Assembly: GCA_037389465.1 (NCBI GenBank)
Contig: JAZARR010000250.1
Coordinates: 5,076,001 to 5,140,000, forward strand
Length of the DNA stretch: 64,000 nt
Reading direction: 5' to 3'
DNA from: Baylisascaris procyonis
Taxonomy: Eukaryota > Nematoda > Chromadorea > Rhabditida > Ascarididae
The notes beneath the pieces are model-generated. The model searched no databases. It was not told the origin of the DNA and saw only the letters and a list, made by a program, of their open reading frames with translations. Shown here in pieces: positions 31,586-58,013 of this stretch. Position numbers and translations under genes: made by a program. Each line of letters starts with the position of its first letter. Within the stretch, counting starts at the first letter, position 1.

Positions 31586-34500
31586 AATAGAAGTGAGCTA
31601 AGCCATGGAAAGCAGCTTAATGAAATGCAAGCTTGTTGAGCCACAAATCAATTCAGTGTGTATAAACCAAATCGTGCAAACATTAGCTTCAGCCAAATAT
31701 TATTGGTTCTAAATACTATATTCATTGCGTTTTTCCCCAACTAAGCTGAAAGATTCACCAAGACAAACAAATGCAGAGCACAAAGAAACTAATGCCTAGA
31801 CATTATTCTTGCAAACATAAGTAAATTAAAAAACATTCAACAAAGCACTAAATATTACGCACAAAACTTTGCTTTATGAGTTACTGCAATTAGCATGAAA
31901 GACCTAATTTCTACATTTATCAGTTAAGGAAACTGATCTCATTAAAGTCATTTCCAAATTACTCAATTTCACACGTCGTTCCCCTTATTACTCTGTCAAT
32001 AAGCGTATTGCTACTACTACTACAATAACAATATTACTAGTTCCTCAAACGAATATTCTAAGACATATTACCACAATCACCACTTACTTCGCATAACAAA
32101 TATGCATATAAACAAAAGCGTGCTACGAACCGCACGGCAGAATAACAATATGCGAAGTATACGATTGAGCGCACCGTCCACACTACCCCAAAGCCTTATC
32201 AAAAACGATCAGAGCACTGATCACGAATCGCGCCCTTTATACGACAACAACATCCTATCTACCAATCGATGTTCCCATATGTGTTAGTGCAAAAGGCTCA
32301 TCAACACCCATATACTATAGTGAGTTTAGACATTATTCGGTAGACATTTGTTAATGTTACAGTTCGCACACACATTTGCTTGTATCCTAGGCCCTTTATT
32401 GCCGAGACTGTCCAGCAGCCTTGTGCCTTCCGCGCCCAGGAGATAACAGCTGGCAAAAGAACATAAACCAGCTTCGCGTCTGCGGCGCTACGAAATAACA
32501 GCATGAGCAGTGGGAACGGGCATGCAGGCATTTAATGGTCAGTCGGTTCGGCATATTTTTCTCTGAACCCTCATGCCTGGAGAAAAAATTACCGACATAC
32601 TGAGAGCCTCAATTTATTTACTTCAGAAAAAACTCAAAAACGGTTCAAACGTTGTGATGAACTGGTCTAGCTCTTTCACCTGCCATCAAAATCAGCAAAG
32701 TGGGGCAGGAAAATATTTCGCCAAATCCTTATGATTGAAAAATCTAATTTATTGATGTTTGGATATGAAGGTGCATAGCAGTCCACAATGCTGATCAGGC
32801 TCTGCACTACGCCAGCTGTGTGTCCATAAAACGTCATTCATCTCACGCAACGTTCTAGCTCATTGAGTCATCCATCATCAGGCAATGTTGAAAAAAACAT
32901 CGTGTAAATATAAAAAAGTTTCCGGCATCGCACCAGAAGAAAGAATGGTCAACGAGAAATAAAGACAATGTAATGATGAATGAAAATGGTAAAGGCTATA
33001 ATTTCTATGAAATATAAGGTCTGCAATGAGTACTTCTCGCACTCATCAACAACGGTCAATGATGAGTGAAAATATCGCGGCACTTCTTTATCCCAATTGC
33101 GCGCTTGAATAAACTGCTTAGCTAACGGATTATCGGTGTGCTAAGCTGTGAGGATGTTTTTACGGCAAATCCTTGCCTGTGAGTACACTCACAACGATCG
33201 CGAAATGCCTCATCGGTATAGCATTCGTGCATGAACGACATTCAGTACAGCAGATATCACCTTAATGACAACAGTCCCCGATTTTGCTGTTACGCCAGAT
33301 AATACATTTAGAGGGATTAAAACGTAGCTAGTCACATAAGCGCTTTCTGAGCAGAAGTTCACACGGACAGAATGGTTGGAAAAACGACACAAGCTGAAAG
33401 ATCACATTTCTTACCAAAAGACTGCGAAAATAGGGTGAAAGCCACAGCTCCCGACTACTCATGATATGTGACGGGGTGTATGGTTGGATGTACCTCCGAC
33501 AGCTTTCTAAACGTGTGTTTTTATTTTACCAAAGGAGGCTGCTTTGGGCGAATGCGCCCACGAAGGGATCCCTCACCATGTAACTTTTTAGGTTCTTAAA
33601 ATCCTCTGCGACAGCAGGGGATATTCGAAACCCACGCAAGGAATGGAGAATTAAAAACGTTTGCTTTTACAAGGAGACTGCTGGACTAGCAGTTTTTGAA
33701 AAGTTGCGTGGTTGACATCCAAAAGGCGCATTCACGCCGGACACAGCGGCGTGTTTGGTTCGGTGCATAAAGAAAAGGCTTTTCCTATACGGTTGAAGCT
33801 TTTGATGCAAATGAGCTTGTGGAAGATGTCTGCGAAAAGCATAGAAACCTCAGTTAATCATCTTAAAACAAGCAACTTAAATGAACACATCTTACAAACA
33901 ATGGAGTGACTTTGTTTGAAAAATATTTTAAAATATCTTGTGCGTTGCGCTATATTCATGTAGCTGCATAGTTCTCTTAGTATAGCATGCAAGAAGGTTG
34001 GTGGAAGACCTACTCTTCCCATAACGCTTAGTTCCATTAGACCGTTTTCACCTGATTCATGCTATTATGCTATGTCGTGTTCACATAAAAGTGCAATGCA
34101 TAAGCATTTTATGAAAAGCTCCGGTCATGGCGCACTGTTACGTTGTTCAATAAAGCGGTTGTGACTGAAGTGCAAAAGATATGTTTGTGTTAGACATGCT
34201 CGCGTGCAAGGCTCATTGTAGGTGCCAGGAGATTTTGAAGAAGTGGATGCAAACGAGCATGATTCGCTTTGAAGTTGGTATGAGAAATAACTATGCTAAT
34301 GTTGCATTATTTTCGAACATATAAGCTGCAGTGATGCGGGAGAGAGGTGCGGAGAATGTGAGCAACTAGCTGAGCTCACTTTTCACATATGAAAATGACA
34401 GCAACAAATTCGAGACTGTCGGTGAGATGCACATCTCTGGAATGTAATAGAGAGCTAGCCATAACACATCACAATTATACCTCTACTTTTATGCAGTGAA

Positions 34501-35390
34501 AGAGAGTACAGCCAGCTTGTGAACTTTTTGGGGCAGCAAATCACAACGCTACACATTCTAAGAAATTTTTCTGATAGTGAAGTAACAATAATAATACAAC
34601 TTATGCAAATTTAGATTCGACATAGCATATTAGCACATAATTTATGTAATTTTCGTTCGTTATACGATAGTATAACATTGCTTAAGAAACTTCTGAAAAG
34701 GTAAAGTATGACGTCATACAGCTTTCGAAATTTCATAGGAAACAATTTAAACAACAGGAATTAAAAAAATTCACAATGAACTGGCAGCATTGACGCACGA
34801 AGTAACTCTAAATGCTGCCTTTCTAATACTGATGAAGCATTGTTTCGGTTGTTGCATTTTGTTGCTACCAATTCCTGGAGTTGAAAATGAGTTGGTTATC
34901 GCTTGCATACAAAACTTTTTTCGAGGGCGAAAAGACGAAAAGATATCAGAGGGATAGGGGAAGAAGAATGCAGCACCTTGTAAGGCCCCGACAGCGATCA
35001 CTTTTTCCTTGCGTTAGTGAATGTCTTATATCGGTTTCCATTTTTCGCGTCATTAGATAAGTTCTTAATAATTTCGTTTTTCATTCATTCGAAGTGCTTT
35101 CTCATTAGCCGAAGTCGCCTCTTCGATTATCACGATCAACAACCTTTTGCTTTTGCGAGATTCATTTCAACTTTGATTTCGATCAGACGAGTCGCTTTTT
35201 GAGAAAAGCATGCTCAGAAAGCAACATTTCGACTCCACTGCAATATAAAGTTGTATGCAAACGAAGAGTTCAAATAATTTTGATAGACAAGGCAGTTGCA
35301 ATATAAAGCTATAATTTGGGATGTTTTCTGTGGATGACAATGAACTCCGAACACTTGTCTGCATGAAGCGAAACCTTTGTCTTCGATGGT

Positions 35391-35745
35391 TGCCGAGATC
35401 GAGGGTCCCGAAAATAGTGAAAAGCGAGATTTTGAGGAATTCGTTCGACTATTTCGAGCTTGGTGGTCCGTAACTAACTTGAACCGTTAATAAATAATTT
35501 GACCACACCCTTAAAGCTGAATTAAATAAAGCAGAACCTAGCATAATCGGCTCATCAGTTGACCAAATAGGGTCATCAGATATATACTGTTCGTTGTATA
35601 TAATGAATTCACTGAAGCAGGAAAAAACGCTCACCGAACAGGTCGGGGAAGTAGACAACATTGCCGAAAATGTGAAAAAAAAAAAAAAACAAATCGGCGC
35701 TTCGATGAAAGAAGAGAGGAAGGTCACAATCCTATAGGATAGTTA
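35391..35745 (+). pseudogene. Split coding-like stretch, family unknown
   Basis: The first open part begins with ATG and reads VAEIEGPENSEKRDFEEF and VRLFRAWWSVTNLNR, then stops near 35485. In another frame, from about 35500, an open part reads AEPSIIGSSVDQIGSSD and KTLTEQVGEVDNIAENVKK to a TAG near 35745. No splice pair joins them in phase, so it looks like a broken gene or relic. No family recognised. Confidence 0.3.
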
Positions 35746-37568
35746 CGACATACGTTTCAATTTACATATTGTGGCTGAGTGTTCCAGATTGACTCCAAAA
35801 CTAGAAAAAAAGCTCACTACACGTACTATTCAAAATTCATAAAGAGTTAAAAAAGTCAACGACGTGAGTTGATAGGACAACTTCATGTATGGATTATAAG
35901 GTTTTAGATTATTACCACAGGAAAAATAATTAATTCAACGGGCTATGATGTTCATTTCAGCGTTGAGAATGCTATTCCAACTCGCTAACTTGCTAGCTAG
36001 AAAGATATATGCCCAAAAGGTGTCGTATTTTTTAGTTATCTTCCCACTCTCCTTCTTCTACCTCGTAAGCAAGAAAACATTTCCTGTCATAGCCGCATTT
36101 TGCATCCTATCGATTCCACACGCTAAATTCTGCAACTCTGATGTTAGATGTTCCGAAGCCAAAAACTAGCGAACAAATATAGCCATACAGACGTCGTATA
36201 CGTATACAGCATTAGATGAAACTTCATCAAAATGCACTCTGTGAATGCAGATGCAAGCTTGTCACACGTATGTAAATTTGCATATACGTAGGAATTGCAC
36301 ATTGCAAATGCACATACAGATCCACAATGTAATTATAAATACGCTATGCATTTGGATTCCAATACAAAAGTATATAATGAAAAAGTACATAAAGTTAGCA
36401 TAAATTTAATATGGATTTAACAATAAGCCAATGTTAACTTTGCAACAATTGAAATGATAAGCACAATGACCACTTATCACCATAATTGATATGAATATAG
36501 GATACTCTTTGAGAGAGACTATTGCATATAAAGAAAACTTTACTAATAAACGAAAAAAAAAAGAAAATAATCCCAAACGTACAAAAAAGTGGATCAAAAG
36601 AGAGGTGGATTCGAACACCGAGAATAATAAGGCATTTTTTTATTTGCCCGCATACCTGCCCACTCCACCCCTCTTTTGGTAGCTTTTCATCATTTTCCCT
36701 CCCAAGCCATTGCAACACCTTTACAATAAAACCTATCTTCTCGACCAATTTTTTTTTACAATCGCCGTTTCTCACATCCTCTCCTTCTAACTTTTATGAT
36801 AAAGAGGAGCTTCCGGCCATAGTTTTGAAAATGAACTACCAATAATCTATATAGGATGTGCCTTTCGGAGTCTTTCCGGAGCATATCTTTTCTTAAAAAT
36901 CGGTGCCAGAGAACTAGATATTTCTTCCACGTTATGCACTTCACTGTGACGGAAGCCGGTATCCGACGACAGCATTGCTAAAGCGATTATTTGCAATGTT
37001 TTTTTCTAGTTTGCTGAAGGAATGAGCGCCGTCGGAATCTTGTCTTGGCTTCATTTCTGGTCGTTATCAGGACTGCACATAAATAATGATGTCCGCTTGT
37101 GTCAAACATATACAAGTTTAATTTCTAGAAATGCCTTCCCTGTCTGCGCTCAGCCATAATACCACACAACACGAGGCCCCCCTCGACTGCATCACAATAA
37201 AAGCAACTGTTTCAAAAATTGTCATCTGCCCGACGCCGTCAATTAATAGGAAATAGGTGTAAATGGCAAATATCACCAGCACCTATAATAGTCTTCAAAG
37301 ACCGGAAAATACGTCTGGTCGTAATACTCTCTGAAGTTTTAAAGTTGAAAATAATAAATGCAAGATGTAAATAAAGTTTCGAAAGTAGAACTTCAACGTA
37401 AGAACATATAGGTGACAAAAAGGAAGCAATCCACAATAAAAACATCCCTCGACGATGCAACCCCTCCTCATTCGAATTGTACAGAACCCTTACCAGACAT
37501 GTAAACCGAATCGAAACATCTACCGTATCAAAGGATATTTGCAAAAATCCTCTTAAGACCAAATAAAA

Positions 37569-37803
37569 GTGCGCGAAACTATAGACGGGGCGTGGCTATC
37601 AGTCCATGCGTGCGGTTATGTTGCGCGTGCGCTTGTTGCATTGAGATTGATCGACGAAAGTGTGTGTGATGTGAGGCGAAGCGGCCTTTATCATTTACGC
37701 TATTATATTGTTCGTAATTCTCGCAGACGGTCGAGCCTCAATTTCAGTGCGGTGATAGGTGTTGAATGATATCGAGTTGTGGTACTTAAACTCGTATTTC
37801 AGG
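37569..37803 (+). promoter_or_regulatory. Promoter/outron of rsks-1 with trans-splice-like acceptor
   Basis: A CpG-richer stretch (GTTGCGCGTGCGCTTG and similar) precedes TATTTCAG at 37795-37802, which ends one base before the ATG at 37804. A strong acceptor right before a start codon, with no upstream exon seen, is the signature of a spliced-leader trans-splice site in nematodes. A cis-spliced 5'UTR exon is the alternative. Confidence 0.5.
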
Positions 37804-50718
<12,915 letters not shown>

Positions 50719-53700
50719 TTTGTCTCTTAATGATGCCTTTTGATACGTCTCATGATTCCCCGAGTCTTTATAACGATGGCAGTTATGGTCTTTTAATTAG
50801 GAGGTAATCGCAAAAATATGTTCATTGATGGGGGAGGGGGGAGGCTCGGAACATGTGCAGGGTCATGGAAGTTTCTCCTTCGTGGAATGCGGTCGCAGCA
50901 GTGACGAAAAGGTTGATTAGGTAATAGTTGTACGAGCCAGACCCAAGTCCACGAATTCTTGAGTGAGGTTACGCTTTGACGTGTTATGTATGTTATATAT
51001 AGTGCCGTGTGCTCCTGTACATTGTACAAATCACTAGATGAAGAGACCATCCATTCAAAAGGTATTGGAGGCGTTTTTAGATTTTCGACTGACCACTCAC
51101 TCATGGCAAGTCAGCGTTTATCTGAAGTGATTCCATGTTTACGTTTGAGTCTAGAGATTGTGCCCGGGAAGAAGGATACACCTCCGCCATTGCACTTTCT
51201 GAATGCGGTGTTGAACGATTGTACGAGGGAATGAAGAGATCAGCTATAGGCACTCGATGCCAACTTACGGAGTGCATAAGATTCAGAGCTATCCTTGTGT
51301 TGAAGAATGATTTACGCGAAGCATTTCTCCATAGTGGCATTTAGTAATACCAAGTAAGATCAAACAAGTCACTAATGTTTTGAATTTATGCTGCGATGTT
51401 ATCGAACATTGTTGCCTGCATTTGATATTAACGGCAGTTTCGAATTTGAAGTCATAAAAAAGTTTTCACCCAGATATTTTTTGTCTTTTTTTAATCAAAA
51501 GAGAGATTGGAATGACTGGAATGATCACTGATCGTTGGTTTCACTTGTGAAATGTTGAGCAAAGTGAAACACGCGTGTGATGTGTCGAGCAGAAAAGAAA
51601 TGAATCAGTGGCGAGTTGCTAGGTGTTTATTACGTAAAAGAGTTCTGCGTGAAGCATTTTTTGCTGAAAATATGTGTTTGAGATTTCAGGAATTATTGGG
51701 ATAAGATGAGCACAATGGGTTGGCAGGTATGATTGGCTATTTGTTATACCGCTGAAGTTGTTTGCTCGTTTCTTTGGTTGAAGGTCGCGTCACAAATTTT
51801 ATAACAAAATCGAATGTAGAGATTAGCCGTAAGGGATGGATAAGGAAACTATGACAAAGTGAATGGGATCGTAACACTCAGTAACAAAATGAATAGAGAT
51901 GGAGGATGCATCAACAATAAATGATGAAATTCTCCTCATTTCTGTGGGAAATTGTGCTGAGGGGAACGATAGATGCATGGCTCGGTGGATTTTATTTAGG
52001 TGTCACCGAATCGCAAATGGGCTGTGTGTAATATCCGTTCTTCTTGAATCGAGGAGTTAGGTGCCTCTCCTTCTTCATTGAGTTTTGATAAGGGCGATTT
52101 TCCTTTTTTTGTTTTAGATGACAATTTCTGCTGGGATGAAACTCATCCGCAATTAAGGATAGGCAATATCTCTTCGAGCAACACGTTCTTAAATATTTGT
52201 TACCAATTTAGAAGAAAGGCGAACAATAAACATCACTGTTCTCGTTAAGGGTAGGTTAAAGTAGCATGACAGTTGGAAATTAAGTGTTTTCCGGCACCAC
52301 CTAGTTTCGGAATGAAGTTTGTTGAAATCCCATCCCTGAGTAGGGTGGTAATAGGCTATTGTGAAGCGTAACTTGAGCGGAGGGAGGAGGGAATAACCAC
52401 TCTGAAAGACATAAAATCAAACAGCGAGGTCAGGCAAGAGGTTATTTGTCCCAGTCTCTCATTCAGGCTTTGTTGCATTTACCGAGACAAATGTTGCAGG
52501 CAGAGTGAATGTACTGCATCGCAAGCTTGGACACGTGGTCATGGTGTTGTTCGTCCATAGATAAGGTTGATCGATCGCTCATCAATGTTTGGTTTCATTA
52601 ATATTATTCCGATAATCGCTAAGCATTCTCTTCCGTGGAATTGGTCGTCAGTTTTCTGTTCACTCGCTTTTGGAGTGCCTTCTTCGGTTCACGCTTTCCA
52701 TTTTTGGCCTCTTTTTGCTGATTGCTGAAATCAGACATATGCGCCGTTTTCATTCTTATTGTTTCGCTGTTTTTTTTGAAAAAAGAAAATTCTTCCGAAC
52801 AAATCGTTTTATGCTTAAGTTGGTATTTCCGCATTGGCGCATTACGTCATCAGTTATAGAGTAGCGACCGGCAGTTCACGCACGGTCGAAATTTCCTTCT
52901 TTATGGCCACTGTCGGCATTGATGAGGGGGTACGCCGATGTGAAGATATCACCTTGGAACATAACCGACCGGTGTTTGTTTTATAGTGGGAATGTTTTGT
53001 TGATGTGCATGCTCTGCTGGATTAACAACTTGTCAAGGTACTTTTTTGTCTTCGAAAACACGTCTCTGCGCCAAATTTTAGCATCTTTTGCGCTCTTGTG
53101 GTTTTATCGTTGTGTTGCCACATTTTATTTTAACGAAAGCCGTCTCTTTTCCAAGTATATTCGTCTATCTAGAAGCTGTAATAAATAGCGAATTACATAA
53201 GATACGAGAGTTGAGAGGGAGGTTCGAGATCAAACAGTGCCTTTTTTCGGATTGAGCTTTTCCCGAATTCTCGAAAGTTTTTTTCCTCAAAGAGAAAGTC
53301 TGCGATTAAGGAGTGGGAGAAGAAGTTGGCCTTAGCGCAGGCTGCTGTGCATTGACACAAACGTTGTGTGACAAGTGTTATTTGTATAAAACGGCTTCAT
53401 GTGGCGTGGTTTTCTTCTGTTTTGCTCAATATCTGGTGGTCTGTGATCGGAATGAGTATCCACCAGATTGCTACTACCACCATCATCAGTAAAACGTTCG
53501 TTCGGGCACATTATGTGACCCATTAGACGAATAAGTAAACGCTTGTGGTTGCCGCTCGCTGGTTTTGTTGTCTGCTTCTCGCTGAGGCTTCATGACGCAA
53601 CTTCTATGTGACACGAACCTGAAGCATCGGGCTTGAGCTTGTATCACGAGCTCGAGCCTGTCGTCAAGTCTGGTGTTCTCATGCTGTCTTTGGAGGTGGT

Positions 53701-56424
53701 ATGTATGCGCTATGCTATGAGTCGACTTGAAGTGGTGGTTGTTGTTGTGTTGAAATAATGGTTTTTCTTGCTTCCATAGAGTTATTATTGGCACTCGTGT
53801 GACAAATCTCTGACAACTTTCAGTGAACGACGAGTTTGTTCTCGGTTGTTCATATGTCACCCGAGTGCTTTTATTATGGATCGCTGTCTCAGTTCCCTTT
53901 GAAAGAAAAAAAAAATAAACTGTTTTTTGTTGGTGGACGTATCAGATAACTGTACTTTTATTTGCGGCAAATATTGGCAGTTGCGAGTAGTGACGTCGTT
54001 GAACGGATGCAGTTAGCGAAAGAACGATATGGCCGACTAGTATTGGAAATGTAACGCCTGAAGGGCGAGATTGTCACACGTCTTATTGTAAATACCTGGT
54101 CTTATTTGGAAGTTCGGGCTTTCAGACTGTTACAGTTATTCCAGTTTCGTTTCGCATCCGAATTTCGCGTTTCCATGGCGTTCAGTAACAAGCGGGAAAG
54201 AGGTCGCAGAACCGGTGACCGTCTCACTTGTACGCACGTCGGCCTTGTGCTCGTTGCTATGTAATATTAGCTGTTCCGGATTGAACGGGCGCACGTGGAT
54301 GAGTTTCGGCGCCGGCCGGTGATGTCGGAGGCGTATTCCAGTGCCATTTACTGAAAGTGGCTTCTGCAGTGGGCGTTTACATTCCACGAGCCAATTTCAT
54401 TGATGGCGTCATTTGAGAATCATTCCGATAACGTCATATTTGTCTCCTTCTAAAAAAGTTATGGAGGAAAGCGCCCGTTGTTTACCTATAACCCCTCGTG
54501 ACGTATGCTTACGTAGGTCCGTAGAGCGGGATGACGTTGGTAACAGCTGCTGATAGCAGTTTGCCGCAGCTTGTGCGGCCATTTTCGCGGAAGACGTCTT
54601 ATAACCGCAAGCGAAATTTAACCTGCATTGATGTGGGGTTGCTGTATTGACAACAGTTGTTTTAATTAGCGTTCTCTACCACGAGGTAATATTGGCTCAG
54701 AATGCCTGGATAGGGGTTTTCGATTTTTTGTTTTTACTCATAAATGGCTCTCTGAATGCTTTTCCCGACTTCCCATTACTCTTCTGAACTTTTTATTATC
54801 ACTTCCTTTTCACAAAGTTTTTTTGACACTTTTTATGGGAGAAATACCAAAGTTTATTCCTCTGCTGTCAGAATTTTTGGCATTTTTTGCGTACCTCTAA
54901 GAAATTTGCGTTCGCGGAGAAACTCAATATGTTTGCGTATGCATGCCTCTCGAACATTTCCAGATTGGGGATGGTGATTATGAAAGATGAAGTTTTGAGT
55001 TTCAATGATCCATACGATTTTTCAGGTAACCTGTCTAAACATAAGAATTAGCATATGCTTTTGATAGCTCGGACTACATGCTATGATGGCATGGCTGCGA
55101 AATTCATACAGAGGTTTTAAACGAACAACTGATTTGATTAAATCATGAATCCGTTGCAGCACATACTGCTGACAATTCAGGAAACCGAAGAAACTGATGC
55201 GTATAATGATACAAGCGAGTATCTACCTCTATCTCTCTGTAACGAAGAGTGTCTGCCTCCATTTGTTTTATTTTTCGGGCTTCACTGGAAAGCGACGCCA
55301 GAAAGTTACCAGAACTGGGGATTATAGATCGTGGAAGTGGTAAGGACAGCGTGAACGGGAAGGTCTTAGCAGACGGGTGGTTGTGACAGACTGGTGGCAC
55401 AAACGGATGATTGTGGTAGACAATTGAAGTGGAAAATATCCACAGAAAAAACGACATAAACGGATTTTTTCTAAAATCCTGCTCAAGCAACTTTCCAGAC
55501 AAAATTGATCGATAGTGAAGAATAATAAAAGCTGAGTTTATCTTTTCGATGACAAGTTAATGAGCTTAGGGATCGCGAAACGGTTTAAAATAGAGAAGAT
55601 GTGAATAGACGATGCAAGAAACAAAAAAAATTGTGATAGAAACATATTCAAGTAAGAAAAATGTGGAGAGCAGGAAAGCATCAAGTGAACACATGATAGG
55701 AAAGGAAGAGACAAGCATAATAAAGGAACGAGTTAGTTTACATGAGACAAACAACGAAACAATGGTGGCCCTTTAAGGACCGTGAAAATGTGCAATTCGG
55801 GTGTATTTTTCAGAATTTCGAAACCATCGCATTTCCCTAGTACACTTTCGCTGCCACATTCAACAACAAAGTACGAAACTCGGTAGGCGTAGGTACGATA
55901 ATAATTGAAGTTATAGTGAGTTTCTGTAAGAAAATCCGGATTTAGTCATTGCGTGGGAATCTTATTGATCGGAAGGGGGTGCAAATTAATAAAGTTCAGA
56001 GAAACGTGAACCTGAGATTTAGTAATGGCCGAATTTATTTTCAAATCGCGAAAACTCATTTACAACCTCAAACCTTAACTTTTTAACTACGAAACGGAAA
56101 CAACTTAGTGACATGCCTGAGTGAGCACTTAGAGACGTTAGAATGAAGAAGTGAATATCATCAATATCAGTATTCATTAATCACTGTTCGCACGTTGTGT
56201 GACGTAAGCACGAATATAACATCATACTAATCAAAGGATTACCTAATTATTCGTCGCTTTTGTTCGTCATTGGGTTTTTGCGGTTTTCCCTTTTTTGTAT
56301 AGTGAGCCAAATATAGGCTTAGGCAGTGAAATATGATGAAAACTCGAGATAGTGGAAAATCTAATGAGTCGTTTCTACTAAAATATTCAGATTGCGCAGA
56401 CTCGACTCTGAATGTCAACGTTCG
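50719..56424. other. Intergenic DNA after rsks-1
   Basis: The first part should include the S6K 3'UTR; AATAAA words occur near 51.92 and 52.23 kb. A G-run lies at about 50.83 kb. From 53.9 to 54.65 kb the sequence is richer in CpG. Several open frames of 60-125 codons exist on both strands (53.5-53.86, 54.14-54.39, 55.14-55.50 kb), but none shows a family motif. Confidence 0.5.
54136..54372 (-). CDS. Possible terminal exon or small gene, unidentified
   Basis: After an acceptor-like CACTGCAG the minus strand is open to a TAA at the low-coordinate end. It contains RLRHHRPAPKLIHVRPFNPE and TSETVTGSATSFPLVTERHG. Composition and codon choice look protein-like and the segment is CpG-richer than its surroundings. 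No partner exon was found and no family is recognised. It could be chance. Confidence 0.25.
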   Translation of the reverse strand, partial: PLQKPLSVNGTGIRLRHHRPAPKLIHVRPFNPEQLILHSNEHKADVRTSETVTGSATSFPLVTERHGNAKFGCETKLE

Positions 56425-56529
56425 TCATGACGAATGAGAATGGCTCGATGCCATGACGTCAGCATAATCAATCGAAGGATATCCTTCAGCAGATAACGGA
56501 TGGAAACATTTGCAAGAGACACTTAGTAG
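56425..56529 (-). CDS. Possible C-terminal exon of an unidentified minus-strand gene
   Basis: TTTTCTTAGTCAG on the minus strand is followed by 34 codons in phase 0 and a TGA: SVSCKCFHPLSAEGYPSIDY then ADVMASSHSHSS. The frame is also open upstream to about 56684, so the exon may be longer. It may belong to the gene at 58.0-62.5 kb, but the phase does not match that gene's last supported exon (phase 2 against phase 0), so at least one exon would be missing. Confidence 0.35.
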   Translation of the reverse strand, partial: LLSVSCKCFHPLSAEGYPSIDYADVMASSHSHSS

Positions 56530-57179
56530 CTGACTAAGAAAAGAAATCAAATGTCTACCTTCTGAAGCAGCACACGGAATCATATTTTGCCAAAACTTTA
56601 ATCTACTCTCCCTTTTCTCCATTCCTTCCTTTTGAACAAGAAGTTGAAATTTTAGAACATGTACGCCCTCAGAATGAATCTGTTGTGGCGACTTAAACCC
56701 TCGTTTTAGTTCATAATTCTTTGAAACCCTTCTTCAGAACAAACCAGTGCCCCATTTTACTTGGCTAAGGTACACATGGCATACCACTTTCACAAATAAA
56801 GGTTGCAGGTTTTGTATTATCATTCATCCTTTTCCGCATGCCCATGACCTCATGTCAGTCTCAAGTGCTAGTGCGACCCATCCACCTCATGCTCTCATAA
56901 GCAGGAAGAATGTTCCGTTTCTACCTTCATCTATCCTGATGCAAGCGTATAAATATCGAAACTCTATTGCACGCCTTCCAATGTCACATATCAACGTTCA
57001 TGCAAAATAAGTCCAAAAGAACTGCTATGCACACAAAAAAGAATTCATGCGCCGAATAAAAATATTATTTCTGCAACCAAAACGAAGTGGCGGATCTATG
57101 TGCCAGAACTATGGCCGCAATGTTCGGCAAATGAAAGCATAGACAATCACTGCGCTACTGTGAAAGTATAATTTGGCGT

Positions 57180-57790
57180 TCACTGAGTGGCTAAGTAAGC
57201 GTCAGTTCCTCTTGATTCGTCTAGCTTTCCAGGTCTCCTTGAGGAGCTGCACCCTCTGTCGAGATGCGGTAGTAAACGGCGAGACGACACAGGTATAAGG
57301 GAGAACATTTCATGATACCTATACAATAACGTGATAAACAAGCATGACGTCGATCGTCTGCACGATTCCGTAGTCGCACCCGGCGAACCCCAATCCACCT
57401 CCGCTCTCTTCACACACTCCAACTACCATACGTAGGCCCACTCGGCTTTTAAACTAGTCTAGAAGCTGGAATGAACACATGAGCACACCAACTCCCCTCT
57501 CTGCGTTCCCAATTTTGCCTCAAGCTACTCCCATGACACGCGCTGGGCAGTCGCTTGACCTGCCTGTATACTCTTGACCTTCTCTGACTTACCTTGCGCG
57601 GCGCATTATCCCGGCTTGACCTTAGCCGACTGGTCTTCCTTACACCCACACTTCTCAGCAGCCCTCTAAGACTCTGAAGTAGACAAAGATTTCAGAAGAC
57701 GTCGTCATGAAGGATTCGCTGACCTCTATTCCGATTAATCATCGTTTGGAACCGTCTTCCACGCTATGAACTGGTGGTCGAGTTTGGTTG
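57180..57790 (-). mobile_element. GC-richer repeat-like block, probable transposon debris
   Basis: This 600-base block is clearly richer in G+C and CpG than its flanks. Minus-strand frames show short protein-like pieces broken by stops (SRLRSSRDNAPRK; GGLGFAGCDYGIVQTIDVM). I could not identify a family; a non-LTR element remnant is my best guess. It would lie inside or next to the unidentified minus-strand gene. Confidence 0.35.
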
Positions 57791-58013
57791 TGCGAGGTAT
57801 AGATGGTGTAAATCACTTTCACAAACATCTTTAATCTTTTCACAAGCCAGTGTTACTCTGTTATTTAAATTTCACAGAAACAGGACTTAAATTCACAAAA
57901 AAATATGCAGCGAACCATGTAGGCAAGACGAAAGCAAGAAACTTCGCAACTCATAAACATTAAATAAGCAGCCGTAACTTAACAATGCAAAAATGAAAGC
58001 CTTTTACATTCAC

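Larger units (their letters stand above)
27594..37803. other. Intergenic DNA between divergent STARD3 and rsks-1
   Basis: This 10.2-kb stretch separates the STARD3 start from the S6K start. I see no complete gene. It holds a tRNA-like repeat near 28.8 kb, a G-run tract at 31.57 kb, coding-like relics near 28.2-28.6 and 35.4-35.7 kb, and a CpG-richer promoter-like segment at 37.57-37.80 kb. The rest is AT-rich with only short scattered open frames. Confidence 0.6.

Noticed and set aside
36605..36640. tRNA T-arm-like word (GTGTTCGAATCCAC on the minus strand)
   Set aside because: There is no A-box or anticodon arm at the right distance upstream.
53332..53860. Two overlapping minus-strand open frames of 63 and 124 codons
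   Set aside because: They are rich in His, Gln and Asn from repeated GTT/TTG runs on the plus strand, have no splice partners and show no motif.
55143..55502. Open frames on both strands (60 codons plus, 119 codons minus)
   Set aside because: The two strands compete, neither shows a family motif, and no partner exon or promoter could be paired with either.
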